64,000 nucleotides of DNA from Stutzerimonas stutzeri. GTDB lineage: Bacteria > Pseudomonadota > Gammaproteobacteria > Pseudomonadales > Pseudomonadaceae. This document shows positions 36,785 to 45,947 of the stretch, piece after piece (the first letter of the stretch is position 1; the number at the start of each line of letters is the position of its first letter). Location: assembly GCF_024451105.1 (NCBI RefSeq), contig NZ_JANGEY010000007.1, positions 62,001-126,000 of the forward strand. The letters run 5' to 3'. The translations under genes were made by a program, and so were the position numbers. The notes under the pieces are model-generated. The model saw nothing but the letters and a program-made list of their open reading frames with translations. It made no database searches and was not told the origin of the DNA.

Positions 36785-37717
36785 TCAGGTCCAGCCGTAG
36801 CGCAGCAGGTGGAAGAAGATCGGCGCCGCGAAGCACACCGAGTCCAGGCGGTCGAGCATGCCGCCGTGGCCCTCGATCATGTGGCCCCAGTCCTTCACGC
36901 CGCGGTCGCGCTTGATCGCCGACATCACCAGGCCGCCGAAGAAGCCGAGCAGGGTGACCACCAGGGCGACCGCGAGCGCCTGCCAGAAGCCGAACGGGGT
37001 GATCCAGCACAGGCTGGCGCCGACCAGGCTGGCCAGCGCCACGCCGCCGGCGAAGCCTTCCACGGTCTTCGACGGCGACAGCCGCGGGGCGATCGGCCGC
37101 CGGCCGAACAGCTTGCCGCAGACGTACTGCAGCACGTCGGAAAGCTGCACCACCAGCACCAGCCAGGCGATCAGCAGCAGGTTGCGCCCCGCGTAGCCGG
37201 GGATGTCGAGGGTCAGCAGCGCCGGCACGTGGGAGATGCAGAACACCGCGATCATCAGCCCCCACTGCACCTTGGCGGCGCGCTCGAGGAAGGCGGTGGT
37301 GTCGCCGCCCAGCGAGGCGAGGATCGGCAGCAGGAGGAACACGTAGACCGGGATGAAGATGGCGAACAGCCCGTACCAGTCGTAGGCGATCAGCAGGTAC
37401 TGCGCGGGCAGCACCAGATAGAAGGCCGCGACCAGCGCCGGGTAGTCGCTCGCACGGGTCGGCGTCAGGGTGATGAACTCGCGCAGGGCGCAAAAGGAGA
37501 TCAGCGCGAACAGGCCGATCACCGCGCCCTGGCCGAGCCAGAAGGCGCCGCCGAGCACCGCGACCATCACCCACCAGGCGTTGATCCGCGCGTTGAGGTT
37601 GTCGATCACCGGGCTGGCGGCGCCGCGGCTGCGCCACTTGAGGACGAAGCCGGTCAAGGATGCCAGCGCCAGCAGGGCGCCGATGCCGGCGAACAGGGCG
37701 AGGGTGTCGCGTTCCAT
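36785..37717 (-). CDS. CdsA-like phosphatidate cytidylyltransferase
   Basis: The 310-residue membrane protein has about eight hydrophobic segments and the CDP-diacylglycerol synthase signature near the C-terminus: LSPSKTVEGFAGG and FFGGLVMSAIKRDRGVKDWGHMIEGHGGMLDRLDS. It should make CDP-diacylglycerol from phosphatidate and CTP. It is the last gene of a three-gene minus-strand set (CDP-alcohol phosphatidyltransferase, acyltransferase, this gene), starting 1 bp after the acyltransferase stop. This looks like an accessory set similar in content to E. coli ynbAB rather than the essential cdsA, which is normally next to dxr and uppS. Confidence 0.9.
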   Translation of the reverse strand: MERDTLALFAGIGALLALASLTGFVLKWRSRGAASPVIDNLNARINAWWVMVAVLGGAFWLGQGAVIGLFALISFCALREFITLTPTRASDYPALVAAFYLVLPAQYLLIAYDWYGLFAIFIPVYVFLLLPILASLGGDTTAFLERAAKVQWGLMIAVFCISHVPALLTLDIPGYAGRNLLLIAWLVLVVQLSDVLQYVCGKLFGRRPIAPRLSPSKTVEGFAGGVALASLVGASLCWITPFGFWQALAVALVVTLLGFFGGLVMSAIKRDRGVKDWGHMIEGHGGMLDRLDSVCFAAPIFFHLLRYGWT

Positions 37718-37718
37718 G

Positions 37719-38414
37719 TCAGTCGGCCTCCGCAGCCAGTTCGAGCAGGGCGTCGCGGGCGCGGGCGAGGAAGGCCTCCTTGCCCTCGTCGGCGCCCAGG
37801 GCCAGCGGTGCGCCGAAGGTCACCGTGCACAGCAGCGGCAGCGGCAGCACGCGGCCCTTGGGCATCGCCCGGTTGAGGTTGGCGATCCACACCGGCACCA
37901 GCTCGACCTGCGGACAGGCCCTGGCCAGGCGGTACAGGCCGCTCCTGAACGGCAGCAGCGGCTCGGTCAGGTTGCGGGTGCCCTCGGGGAACAGGATCAG
38001 CGAGTCGCCGGCGTGCAGCGCGGCGAGCAGCGGCTCGAGCGGGTTGTGCTGCGCGTCCTGGCGCTCGCGGTCGACCAGCACGCCGTGGAACACCTGATGG
38101 ATCAGCAAGCGGCGCACGGCGTCGCGCTGCCAGTAGTCGGCGCCGGCCACCGGGCGGGTGCGCGCGCGCAGTTCTGGCGGCAGCGACGACCAGAGCAGCA
38201 CGAAGTCGGCGTGGCTGCTGTGGTTGGCGAAGTAGATGCGCTGGCGGGGCTCCGGCAGACAGCCGCGCCACAGGCTGCGCGCGCCGGTGAGCAGGCGGGC
38301 GAGGCCGATGATCGCGCGCGCCAGCAGGCGCTGGGGCAACGTGCGCGGCGAGCGCGGCGGCGCCGGAGGCGGCGGCAGGTCCTCGCCGGCGGGCGGAATC
38401 GACTGGTCGTGCAT
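37719..38414 (-). CDS. 1-acylglycerol-3-phosphate acyltransferase-like (PlsC) protein
   Basis: The 231-residue protein has the acyltransferase box NHSSHADFVLL (a variant of NHxxxxD) at about residue 65 and the FPEGTRN box at about 146. The N-terminus is a Pro-rich polar tail (PPPPAPPRSPRTLPQ). It should transfer an acyl group to lysophosphatidate or a similar lipid at the inner membrane. It lies between the phosphatidyltransferase gene (25 bp upstream) and the CdsA-like gene (1 bp downstream). The ATG at 38414 has AAGGAG upstream. Confidence 0.87.
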   Translation of the reverse strand: MHDQSIPPAGEDLPPPPAPPRSPRTLPQRLLARAIIGLARLLTGARSLWRGCLPEPRQRIYFANHSSHADFVLLWSSLPPELRARTRPVAGADYWQRDAVRRLLIHQVFHGVLVDRERQDAQHNPLEPLLAALHAGDSLILFPEGTRNLTEPLLPFRSGLYRLARACPQVELVPVWIANLNRAMPKGRVLPLPLLCTVTFGAPLALGADEGKEAFLARARDALLELAAEAD

Positions 38415-38439
38415 CGGCAGGCTCCTTGCGGCGACGGGC

Positions 38440-39063
38440 TCAGACGGGCGGTGAGCGGCGCGCCGTCTCGACGACGCCCCCACGCACGCGGTTGACCAGG
38501 GTCCAGACCAGCAGCGCGGCGAGCAGCGCGAACAGGCCGTCGAGCCAGGCCGGCGGCAGCAGCCCGGTGGCCACCCCGGCGCCGAGCACGCCGAAGGCGA
38601 GGGCGCGGTCGCTCTTGCCCATGGGGCCGTCGTAGCGTCGGCTGGCGCCGACCAGCGGGCCCAGCGCCCCGGCATACTCGACGATCACCGCCAGCAGGGT
38701 CGCCAGCACCACCCACGGCGGCGACACCTCGGGCAGCAGGGCGAACGGCAGGATCAGCGCGCTGTCGGCGACGACATCGCACAGCTCGTTGAGGTAGGCG
38801 CCGAGGGTGGACTGCTGGCCGAACTCGCGGGCGAGCATGCCGTCGATGGCGTTGAGCGCCATGCGCAGCAGCATCCACAGCGGGATCAGGGCGAACAGCC
38901 AGAGGTGACCGACGAAGCCGGCGAGCAGTGCGCCGAGCAGCACGGAGATGCCGGCGGCGGCCAGGGTCACCTGGTTGGCGCTGACGCCGCGGACGTGCAG
39001 CCACCGCACCGCCGGGCGCAGCAGGGCCTGGAAGCGCGGCTTGAGTTGGTAGATCGAGGGCAT
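38440..39063 (-). CDS. CDP-alcohol phosphatidyltransferase family protein
   Basis: The 207-residue membrane protein has the family signature D-G-x2-A-R-x8-G-x3-D-x3-D intact: DGMLAREFGQQSTLGAYLNELCDVVAD at about residues 74-100. It should transfer a phosphatidyl group from CDP-diacylglycerol to an alcohol. The acceptor cannot be told from sequence. It is the first gene of the lipid set with a PlsC-like and a CdsA-like gene, which together could make phosphatidate, CDP-diacylglycerol and then a phospholipid. Confidence 0.88.
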   Translation of the reverse strand: MPSIYQLKPRFQALLRPAVRWLHVRGVSANQVTLAAAGISVLLGALLAGFVGHLWLFALIPLWMLLRMALNAIDGMLAREFGQQSTLGAYLNELCDVVADSALILPFALLPEVSPPWVVLATLLAVIVEYAGALGPLVGASRRYDGPMGKSDRALAFGVLGAGVATGLLPPAWLDGLFALLAALLVWTLVNRVRGGVVETARRSPPV

Positions 39064-39142
39064 GGCGGACTCCGTCGCCGGGGGGTAGTCCCTGAGGGTA
39101 GGCGCAGGATAGCCGCCCTGCCGGGCGGCGGCCGGAACTGGC

Positions 39143-40024
39143 TCAGATCACCAGCACGTCGCTGCGCGCCTGGGCGAGGATCAGCCGGGTCACGCTGCCC
39201 AGCAGCAGCTCCTCGAGCAGGCCCAGGCCGCGCTTGCCGATGACGATCAGCTCGCTGCCGTGCAGCTGCTGCTGGTCGAGGATGTGCACGCTGGCGTCGC
39301 CGTGCAGCACCAGCGTCTGCACCGCGGCGGCTGGCAGGCCGACGTCGGCGAGCAGCTCGCTCATCCGCGCCTCGGCCTCGCGCTTGGCGTTGGCCGTCAG
39401 CCCGGCCAGCTCCGCCTCGCCGATCCCGGCGTGGCGCAGACGGCCCTCGAAGGGCACCTCGAAGGCGTGCAGCAGCAGCAGCTCGGCCTGCGGGGCCAGC
39501 TGGCCGGCCATGGCGATGGCCTGGCGCGAGCGTGGCGAGAAGTCCACCGGGACCAGCACCCGGCGGTAGTCGTGGTCCGCCGCACGGCGCACCACCAGCA
39601 GCGGGCGGGCGCTCCTGCGCAGCACCCGCTCGGTGGTCGAGCCGAGCAGCAGGTCGTGCATCAGGCTGGCACCGCGCGCGCCGAGCACCAGCAGGTCGGC
39701 GTCGAGGGCGTCGGCCTGGCCGGCGATCTCGGCGCTCACCGTGCCGGCGCCGAGGTGCAGCTCGGCAGCCACGCCGAGACGGGCGTGCAACTCGGCGCCC
39801 AGCTCGTGCAGCTCGACGCGCGCCTCGTCGAGCAGACGCTGCGGCAGGTCGCCGGGCTGCGCGCCGAACAGCCGGCGCAGGCTGTCCAGCGCGCCGGCGC
39901 TGACCACGTGCTGCAGCACCAGTCGAGCGCCGCAGGCAGCGGCGAGGCGGGCGGCGCGCTCGGCGGCCTGGCGCGCCGGGGCGGACAGGTCGCTGGCGGC
40001 GAGCAGGGTACGGATCGGGGTCAT
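39143..40024 (-). CDS. universal stress protein with two Usp domains
   Basis: The 293-residue protein is a tandem of two Usp domains, at about residues 1-145 and 150-293. Each ends in the ATP-binding pattern: LVLGARGASLMHDLLLGSTTERVLRRSARPLLVV and IVIGKRGLGLLEELLLGSVTRLILAQARSDVLVI. Its start overlaps the stop of the CPA2 antiporter gene by 4 bp (ATGA), so the two are translationally coupled. It may regulate or respond to the antiporter under stress; this is inference. Confidence 0.92.
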   Translation of the reverse strand: MTPIRTLLAASDLSAPARQAAERAARLAAACGARLVLQHVVSAGALDSLRRLFGAQPGDLPQRLLDEARVELHELGAELHARLGVAAELHLGAGTVSAEIAGQADALDADLLVLGARGASLMHDLLLGSTTERVLRRSARPLLVVRRAADHDYRRVLVPVDFSPRSRQAIAMAGQLAPQAELLLLHAFEVPFEGRLRHAGIGEAELAGLTANAKREAEARMSELLADVGLPAAAVQTLVLHGDASVHILDQQQLHGSELIVIGKRGLGLLEELLLGSVTRLILAQARSDVLVI

Positions 40025-41691
40025 CGGGCGGTCTCCTTGTTGCCGGCGATCTCGGTGGCGAAGCTGCGCGCGGCGAAGTCCGCGGCGTCGCTGAAGGGGT
40101 TGAGCACGCGGTCCACCCCGGCGGCGTCGAGGGCCGCGCCGTGCAGGTCGTCGCGCACCACGCCGGCGACCCGGCCCTGGAAGCCGGCCTGCTTGAGGGC
40201 GTTGAGGAAGGCGCGGTTGGACTCCCACTGCGGGAAGGTGGTGACGACCCAGGCGGCGTCGCGCAGCGGCAGCGTCTCGAGGAACTCCGGGTCCTCGCCG
40301 TCGCCGAAGCGCACCGGCAGGTGGTGGCGGCTGAGGGCGCGGATGGTCTCCGGGTCGAAGTCGACGCCGAGCACCTCGACGCCGGCGTGGCGCAGCTGCA
40401 GCATCAGCCGCCCGCCGTAGCGGCCGAGGCCGAAGACGACGATGTCCGGCTGGCCGACCGCGCGCCCCGGACGCTCGACCTCCAGCTCGCGGAACGGCCG
40501 CTGCCGCTCGAACGGGCGCAGCAGCGGCTCGAGGCGCTCGTAGAGCGGCTGCGAGAACAGGATCATGTAGGTCGACATCATGATGGTGACCAGACCGACC
40601 AGGGTGGTCAGGCCGAGCGCCTCGACGCCGACGTGGCCGAGGCTGATGCCCATGGCGACGAAGACGATGGAGAACTCGCTGATCTGCGCCACGGTCAGCC
40701 CGGCGAGGAAGCCGGTGCGCCGCCGGTAGCCCATGTAGCCCATGATCGCCATGACGATCAGCGGATTGCCGATCAGCACGAACAGCGACAGCACCGCCGC
40801 CGGCAGCAGCTCGCCGCCGAGGGTGGAGAAGTCCAGCTTGCCGCCCAGGTCGATGAAGAAGAACAGCAGCATGAAGTCGCGGATGCCGGTCAGCCGCGCG
40901 TTCATCGCCTCGCGGTATTGGGTGGAGGCCAGCGAGAAGCCGGCGAGGAAGGCGCCGGCCTCCTTGCTGAAGCCGGCCCACTCGCCGAGCGCGGCCAGCC
41001 CGGTGCCCCAGGCGATGGCGAAGATCAGCAGCAGCTCCTGGGAGCGCGCCATGGCGCCGACCAGCGGCGGCAGCAGGTAGCGCATGACCAGGAACAGCAG
41101 CGCGGCGGCGCCGGCCAGGCGCAGCAGCAGCGAGCCGGCGACCTCCAGCAGCTGCGCCTCGCCGGCGCCGCGCAGGGCGCTCATGGTCATCATCGCCAGC
41201 ACCACGGCGAGGTCCTGGACGATCAGGAAGCCGACCGCGATGCGCCCGTGCAGCGAGTCCAGCTCGCGCTTGTCGGAGAGCAGCTTGACGATGATGATGG
41301 TGCTGGAGAAGGTCAGCGCCACCGCGACGTAGAGCGCCTCCATCGTGCCCTTGCCGAGCAGCAGGACGAGCGCGAAGCCGAACACGATGGTGAAGGCCAG
41401 CTGGCCGAGGCCGGTGGCCAGCGCCACCGGGCCGATGTGGCGGATGTGGTGCAGGTCGAGCTTGAGGCCGACCACGAACAGCAGCACGGTGACGCCGATC
41501 TCGGCGAGCAGGGCGACCTGCTCGTGGGCCTTGACCGCGCCGAACACCGCCGGGCCGACCAGGATGCCGACCACGATGTAGGCGATCAGCACCGGCTGGC
41601 GCAGGCGCACGGCGATGGCGCCGGCGACCGCCGAGACGATCAGCAGCAGGGCGAATTCGGCGTAGGGACCGTGCGGGACCAGCGATTCCAT
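40021..41691 (-). CDS. CPA2-family antiporter with TrkA-N domain (KefC-like)
   Basis: The 556-residue protein has a CPA2 exchanger domain of about 12 hydrophobic segments (about residues 1-385), including VLLFVVGLKLDL and GFSKEAGAFLAGFSLA, then a Rossmann RCK/TrkA-N domain with IVVFGLGRYGGRLMLQLR (about 410-427). It should exchange K+ (or Na+) for H+ across the inner membrane with nucleotide or redox gating. The ATG at 41691 has GGAG upstream; the open frame begins at 41772. It heads an operon with the universal stress protein and lies next to the ectoine genes, suggesting a part in osmotic adaptation. Confidence 0.92.
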   Translation of the reverse strand: MESLVPHGPYAEFALLLIVSAVAGAIAVRLRQPVLIAYIVVGILVGPAVFGAVKAHEQVALLAEIGVTVLLFVVGLKLDLHHIRHIGPVALATGLGQLAFTIVFGFALVLLLGKGTMEALYVAVALTFSSTIIIVKLLSDKRELDSLHGRIAVGFLIVQDLAVVLAMMTMSALRGAGEAQLLEVAGSLLLRLAGAAALLFLVMRYLLPPLVGAMARSQELLLIFAIAWGTGLAALGEWAGFSKEAGAFLAGFSLASTQYREAMNARLTGIRDFMLLFFFIDLGGKLDFSTLGGELLPAAVLSLFVLIGNPLIVMAIMGYMGYRRRTGFLAGLTVAQISEFSIVFVAMGISLGHVGVEALGLTTLVGLVTIMMSTYMILFSQPLYERLEPLLRPFERQRPFRELEVERPGRAVGQPDIVVFGLGRYGGRLMLQLRHAGVEVLGVDFDPETIRALSRHHLPVRFGDGEDPEFLETLPLRDAAWVVTTFPQWESNRAFLNALKQAGFQGRVAGVVRDDLHGAALDAAGVDRVLNPFSDAADFAARSFATEIAGNKETAR

Positions 41692-41794
41692 CGACGCGCT
41701 CCGGGTGGCGAGGGGTGGCCGGGGGAGCGGACTCCCCCCGGCCATCCTGACCGCCGCGGGCGCCGGACGCAACCGGCGGCGGGCCGGTCGCGGA

Positions 41795-43225
41795 TCAGGC
41801 CGCGGCGATCACGTCGCCGTGGTTCTCCGGCTCGATCAGCGCGCGGTGCAGGGCGGCGATGGCGGCGGCGTAGTCTTCCTCGTTGACCACGCACTGCATC
41901 TCCACCTGGCGGATCGACTGGTGCAGCGCCTGGATGCTGATGCCGGCCTCGGCCAGCGCCGTGGCGGTGCGCGCGAGGATGCCCTTGACCTTGAGGTTGG
42001 AGCCGATCGCCGAGACGATGGCGACGTTGTGCATGGTCACCTCGGCGGCCGGGTAGCGCTCCTCGATCAGCTTGGCGGCGCGGTTGATCAGCTTGCGCGA
42101 GCCGCTGACGTAGTAGGTGATGCTGTTGGCGTCGGAGTCCTTGTTGACCACGTAGAGCTTGAGCTGCTTGAGCAGGCGGCTGATCTCGATGTCGTGGTCG
42201 GGGTCGCCGAGCATCTCCTGGTCGAACACCTCGAGACCGAAGACGTCCTTGCGCCCGGCGACGATCTCCACGCAGGGCCGCGCGCTGCAGTAGTCCTGGC
42301 TGATCAGGGTGCCGGCGTGCTCGGGCTCGAAGGCGTTCTTGATGCGCAGCTCGATGCCGGCGCGGCGCAGGGTGCGCGCGGCGCGCGGGTGGATCGCCTC
42401 CATGCCGAGGTTGGACAGCTGGTCGGCGACGTCGTAGTTGGTGCGGCCGATGGTCACCACCTTGTCGACGCCGACCAGGTTGGGGTCGGCGCTGGAGAGG
42501 TGGAACTCCTTGTGGATGATCGCCTCGCGGGCGCCGGTGGCGGCGGCGATCTGGGCGAAGGTGATCTCGCTGTAGCCGCGGTCGAAGGTGTTCATCAGGC
42601 CTTCGGCGCAGTGCGCGTAGCCGGTGGCGATGACCAGCTCGCGGGACAGGTCGATGCCGGCGAAGCTCTGGCGGATCATCTCCTCGAACGGCAGCGGCGA
42701 CTCCATCTGCCAGCCGCTGAGGTCGACCAGGCGCGCGCTGACGTCGCGCTGGCGCAGCGCCAGCACGCTGTTGAAGGCGCTGTGCGCCTCGCCGAGCGAG
42801 GCGAGCATCTCGCGCACCTTCATCAGGTTCTCGGTGAGCTGGAAGTGGCCGTAGCTGCACAGCTTGTGCAGGCTGTCCATGCAGTCGCGGGCGTCGTCGA
42901 TGCGCGAGTTGATGAACCGGTCGGCCTCCGCCTGCTCGGCGCTGCCGGCGAACAGCTCGGCGTTCTTGGCCAGCATGCGCGCACGCACGTCCTCCAGCGC
43001 CTCGCGCCAGGCGCCCTCGTTGTGGGCGTCGGCGAAGCGCTGGTAGACGCCCGGCTCGCCGGTCTTCTTGTGCTCCAGCAGCAGGTTGGTCATGCCGCTG
43101 TAGGCCGAGACGACGAAGATGCGCTGGTACAGCTCAGCGCCCTGTCGCGGGCCGATGAAGATGTTGTCGAGGAGCTCCTCGAAGCGGCTCATGGAGGTGC
43201 CGCCGATCTTTTCTACGGTATGCAT
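41795..43225 (-). CDS. ask: aspartate kinase specialised for ectoine synthesis (Ask_Ect)
   Basis: The 476-residue kinase phosphorylates aspartate, the first step toward aspartate semialdehyde and ectoine. It begins MHTVEKIGGTSMSRFEELLDNI, has the kinase segment AREAIIHKEFHLSSADPNLVG and two ACT-type regions near the C-terminus (VTMHNVAIVSAIGSNLKVKGILARTATALAEAGISIQ). This form, found with ect genes, is thought to be less feedback-inhibited. It is the last gene of ectABC-ectD-ask, 91 bp after ectD. The ATG at 43225 fits the family. Confidence 0.92.
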   Translation of the reverse strand: MHTVEKIGGTSMSRFEELLDNIFIGPRQGAELYQRIFVVSAYSGMTNLLLEHKKTGEPGVYQRFADAHNEGAWREALEDVRARMLAKNAELFAGSAEQAEADRFINSRIDDARDCMDSLHKLCSYGHFQLTENLMKVREMLASLGEAHSAFNSVLALRQRDVSARLVDLSGWQMESPLPFEEMIRQSFAGIDLSRELVIATGYAHCAEGLMNTFDRGYSEITFAQIAAATGAREAIIHKEFHLSSADPNLVGVDKVVTIGRTNYDVADQLSNLGMEAIHPRAARTLRRAGIELRIKNAFEPEHAGTLISQDYCSARPCVEIVAGRKDVFGLEVFDQEMLGDPDHDIEISRLLKQLKLYVVNKDSDANSITYYVSGSRKLINRAAKLIEERYPAAEVTMHNVAIVSAIGSNLKVKGILARTATALAEAGISIQALHQSIRQVEMQCVVNEEDYAAAIAALHRALIEPENHGDVIAAA

Positions 43226-43316
43226 CGTGGTTTCAGCGTCGGTCGTCGATGGGAGGCGGGCCGGCCGCTGCCGCCGCCGGCGGCCCCGCGCAGAGCGCGG
43301 GACCGTCGCCGGAACG

Positions 43317-44234
43317 TCAGTGGTACTGCTGCGGCTGGATGTCCAGCGCGCGGAAGTCCCGACGCTCGGCCACGAAGGCCGGGCGCGGAGCCTGCTCGCA
43401 GAAGGGTGCCTGTACGGCGTTGCTGACGCGATTGTAGACGTAGAACAGGTTGCTGCGCGCGTCCGGCGTGATGTTGCCGTTGGAGCCGTGCATGACGTTG
43501 CAGTCGAACAGCAGCACGCTGCCGGCCGGCGCCGTGGCGCTGACGATGCCGTAGCGCGCGGCCAGCTCGCCGAGACTGGCCGGGTCGGGCACCCCGACTT
43601 CCTGGCGACGCAGCGACTGCGCGTAGTGGTTCTGCGGGGTCGCACCGACGCAATGGATGTAGTGGCGGTGCGAACCGGGCATCAGCAGCAGCGGGCCGTT
43701 GTGCGGCAGGTTGTCGGTGAGCAGCACCGAGCAGCTCAGCGCCTGCATGCGCGGCATGCCGTCCTCGACGTGCCAGGTCTCGAAGTCCGAGTGCCAGTAG
43801 AACTCCTTGCCGTCGAAGCCCGGCTTGAAGTTCAGCCGCGACTGGTGCACGTAGATGTCGCCGCCGAGGATGAAGCGGGCGATGCCGGCGATCCGCTGGT
43901 CGCGGGCCACCCGGGCGAACAGCGGGTTGTCGCGGTGGATCTCGAACACCGAGCGCACCGCGCCGCTGTCCGGCTCCCGGATGGTCTTGGCCGAGGCGGC
44001 CACCGCCGGGTCGTCGAGCAGGCGCTGCAGCTCGCGGCGCAGCAACGCCACTTCGGCGGCGTCGAACACGTTCGGCAGGACCAGATAGCCGTCGCGCGCG
44101 AAGCGCTCGATCAGCTCGGCGGCGATCGGCGCATTGTCCAGGTCGCTGCGCTGCACCACCGGGTCGAGACGCTCCTGCCAGCGCGGCTCGCTGGCCTGGC
44201 GCGAGGGGTAAAGGTCGGCTTGCACGTTGGTCAC
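43317..44234 (-). CDS. ectD: ectoine 5-hydroxylase
   Basis: The 305-residue non-haem Fe(II), 2-oxoglutarate-dependent dioxygenase converts ectoine to 5-hydroxyectoine. It has the PhyH fold with WHSDFETWHVEDGMPRM (Fe ligands His and Asp) at about residues 144-160 and a second His in NVMHGSNGNITPDARSNLFYVYN at about 246; the family signature segment FxWHSDFETWHxEDGMP is intact. It lies between ectC and ask on the same strand. Hydroxyectoine also protects against heat and desiccation. Confidence 0.95.
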   Translation of the reverse strand: MTNVQADLYPSRQASEPRWQERLDPVVQRSDLDNAPIAAELIERFARDGYLVLPNVFDAAEVALLRRELQRLLDDPAVAASAKTIREPDSGAVRSVFEIHRDNPLFARVARDQRIAGIARFILGGDIYVHQSRLNFKPGFDGKEFYWHSDFETWHVEDGMPRMQALSCSVLLTDNLPHNGPLLLMPGSHRHYIHCVGATPQNHYAQSLRRQEVGVPDPASLGELAARYGIVSATAPAGSVLLFDCNVMHGSNGNITPDARSNLFYVYNRVSNAVQAPFCEQAPRPAFVAERRDFRALDIQPQQYH

Positions 44235-44262
44235 GCGGCTTTCCTCCTCTGTTGACGGGTGG

Positions 44263-44658
44263 TCAGGCGACGGCGTCGGCTTCCAGCGGATAGACGCCGT
44301 TCTCGTCGTGGACTTCCTTGCCGTTGAGCGGCGGATTGAACACGCAGGCCATCTTCATCTCGCTGAAGCCGCGCAGCAGGTGCTCGTCGTGCCGGTCGAG
44401 GATGTACAGGGTGCCGGGCCTGATCGGGTAGACCTTGCCGTCGGCGAGGGTCTCGATCTCGCCCTCGCCGCTGATGCAGTACACCGACTCCAGGTGGTTG
44501 CGGTAGTGGATGTGCGTCTCGCTGCTGGCGTAGATGGTGGTGATGTGGAACGAGAAGCCCATGTTGTCGTCCTTGAGCAGCATGCGGGTGCTGTCCCAGG
44601 TCTTGGTGACGATCTTGCGGCCGGACTGCTCGCAGTCGGCCAGGGTGCGTACGATCAT
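44263..44658 (-). CDS. ectC: L-ectoine synthase
   Basis: The 131-residue cupin closes N-gamma-acetyl-diaminobutyrate into ectoine. It begins [44 protein letters not shown] and has the family segments [21 protein letters not shown] and [15 protein letters not shown], containing the metal-binding Glu, Tyr and His positions. AGGAG lies before the ATG at 44658. It starts 11 bp after ectB. Confidence 0.96.
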   Translation of the reverse strand: MIVRTLADCEQSGRKIVTKTWDSTRMLLKDDNMGFSFHITTIYASSETHIHYRNHLESVYCISGEGEIETLADGKVYPIRPGTLYILDRHDEHLLRGFSEMKMACVFNPPLNGKEVHDENGVYPLEADAVA

Positions 44659-44669
44659 GCGGATTCTCC

Positions 44670-45947
44670 TCAGGAAGCTTGGCTGGCGGTCCGGCTGGAC
44701 AGGGCGGCGGCGAAGGCGCCGTCGAGGATGTCCATGGCGCGGTCGATCTGCGCCTCCTCGATGGTCAGCGGGCACAGGCACTTGACCACCTCGCCGTGGG
44801 CGCCGCTGGTCTCGATCACCAGGCCGCTGGCGAAGGCGTGGCGGCACACCGCCGCGGCGGTCTCGCCGTCGGCGCAGCCGATGCCGAGCATCATCCCGCG
44901 GCCCTTGAGCTGCAGGGAGGCGGGACCGTGGCGGCGGACGATGCGCTGCAGGCGCTCGGCGATGCGCTGGCCCTTGGCGCGCACGCCGGTGGCGAAGGCG
45001 TCGTCCTGCCAGAACTGCTCGAGCGCCGCGGTGGCGGTGACGAAGGCGTGGTTGTTGCCGCGGAAGGTGCCGTTGTGCTCGCCCGGCTGCCACTGGTCGA
45101 GTTCCCTGCGCAGCAGCAGCATGGCGAACGGCAGCCCGTAGCCGGACAGCGACTTGGACAGGGTGATCAGGTCCGGGCGGATGCCCATCTGCTCGAAGCT
45201 GAAGAAGCTGCCGGTGCGTCCGCAGCCGGCCTGGATGTCGTCGACGATCAGCAGCATGCCGTGCTTGCGGCACAGCCGCTCGAGACGGCGCAGCCACTCG
45301 GCCGAGGCGACGTTGAGGCCGCCCTCGCCCTGCACCGTCTCGACGATCGCCGCGGCCGGCTTGTCGACGCCGCTGCTCGGATCGTCGAGCAGCTTGTCGA
45401 TCATCGCGATGGTGTTGACCTGCTCGCCGAAGTAGTTGGCGTAGGGCATGCGGCTGACGTCGCCCAGCGCGGTGCCGGCGCCGCCGCGGTGGTGCTGGTT
45501 GCCGGTGGCGGCCAGGGCACCCAGGGTGCAGCCGTGGAAGCCGTTGGTGAAGCTGAGGATGCCGCTGCGCCCGGTGACCTTGCGCGCCAGCTTGAGCGCC
45601 GCCTCGACGGCGTTGGTGCCGGTCGGCCCGGTGAACTGCATCAGGTAGTCGCCCATCCCGCGCGGCTGGAGGATCAGCCGGTGGAAGGTCTCGAGGAAGC
45701 GCTCCTTGGCCGCCGAATGCATGTCCAGGCCGTGGGTCAGGCCGTCGCTCTCGATGTAGTCGAGCAGCGCCCGCTTGAGCAGCGGGTGGTTGTGGCCGTA
45801 GTTCAGCGTGCCGGCGCCGGCGAGGAAGTCCAGGTAGCGGGTGCCGTCGCGGGCGATCAGCTCCGCGCCGCGGGCCTGCTGGAACACCACCGGGAACGAG
45901 CGGCAGTAGCTGCGGACGGTCGATTCGTGCTGTTCGAAGGCGTTCAT
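44670..45947 (-). CDS. ectB: diaminobutyrate-2-oxoglutarate transaminase
   Basis: The 425-residue class III aminotransferase converts aspartate semialdehyde and glutamate to L-2,4-diaminobutyrate. [21 protein letters not shown] and [18 protein letters not shown] bind PLP phosphate, [21 protein letters not shown] holds the Asp, and the PLP lysine is in [16 protein letters not shown] at about residue 270. Its ATG overlaps the ectA stop by 4 bp. Length is normal for EctB. Confidence 0.96.
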   Translation of the reverse strand: MNAFEQHESTVRSYCRSFPVVFQQARGAELIARDGTRYLDFLAGAGTLNYGHNHPLLKRALLDYIESDGLTHGLDMHSAAKERFLETFHRLILQPRGMGDYLMQFTGPTGTNAVEAALKLARKVTGRSGILSFTNGFHGCTLGALAATGNQHHRGGAGTALGDVSRMPYANYFGEQVNTIAMIDKLLDDPSSGVDKPAAAIVETVQGEGGLNVASAEWLRRLERLCRKHGMLLIVDDIQAGCGRTGSFFSFEQMGIRPDLITLSKSLSGYGLPFAMLLLRRELDQWQPGEHNGTFRGNNHAFVTATAALEQFWQDDAFATGVRAKGQRIAERLQRIVRRHGPASLQLKGRGMMLGIGCADGETAAAVCRHAFASGLVIETSGAHGEVVKCLCPLTIEEAQIDRAMDILDGAFAAALSSRTASQAS

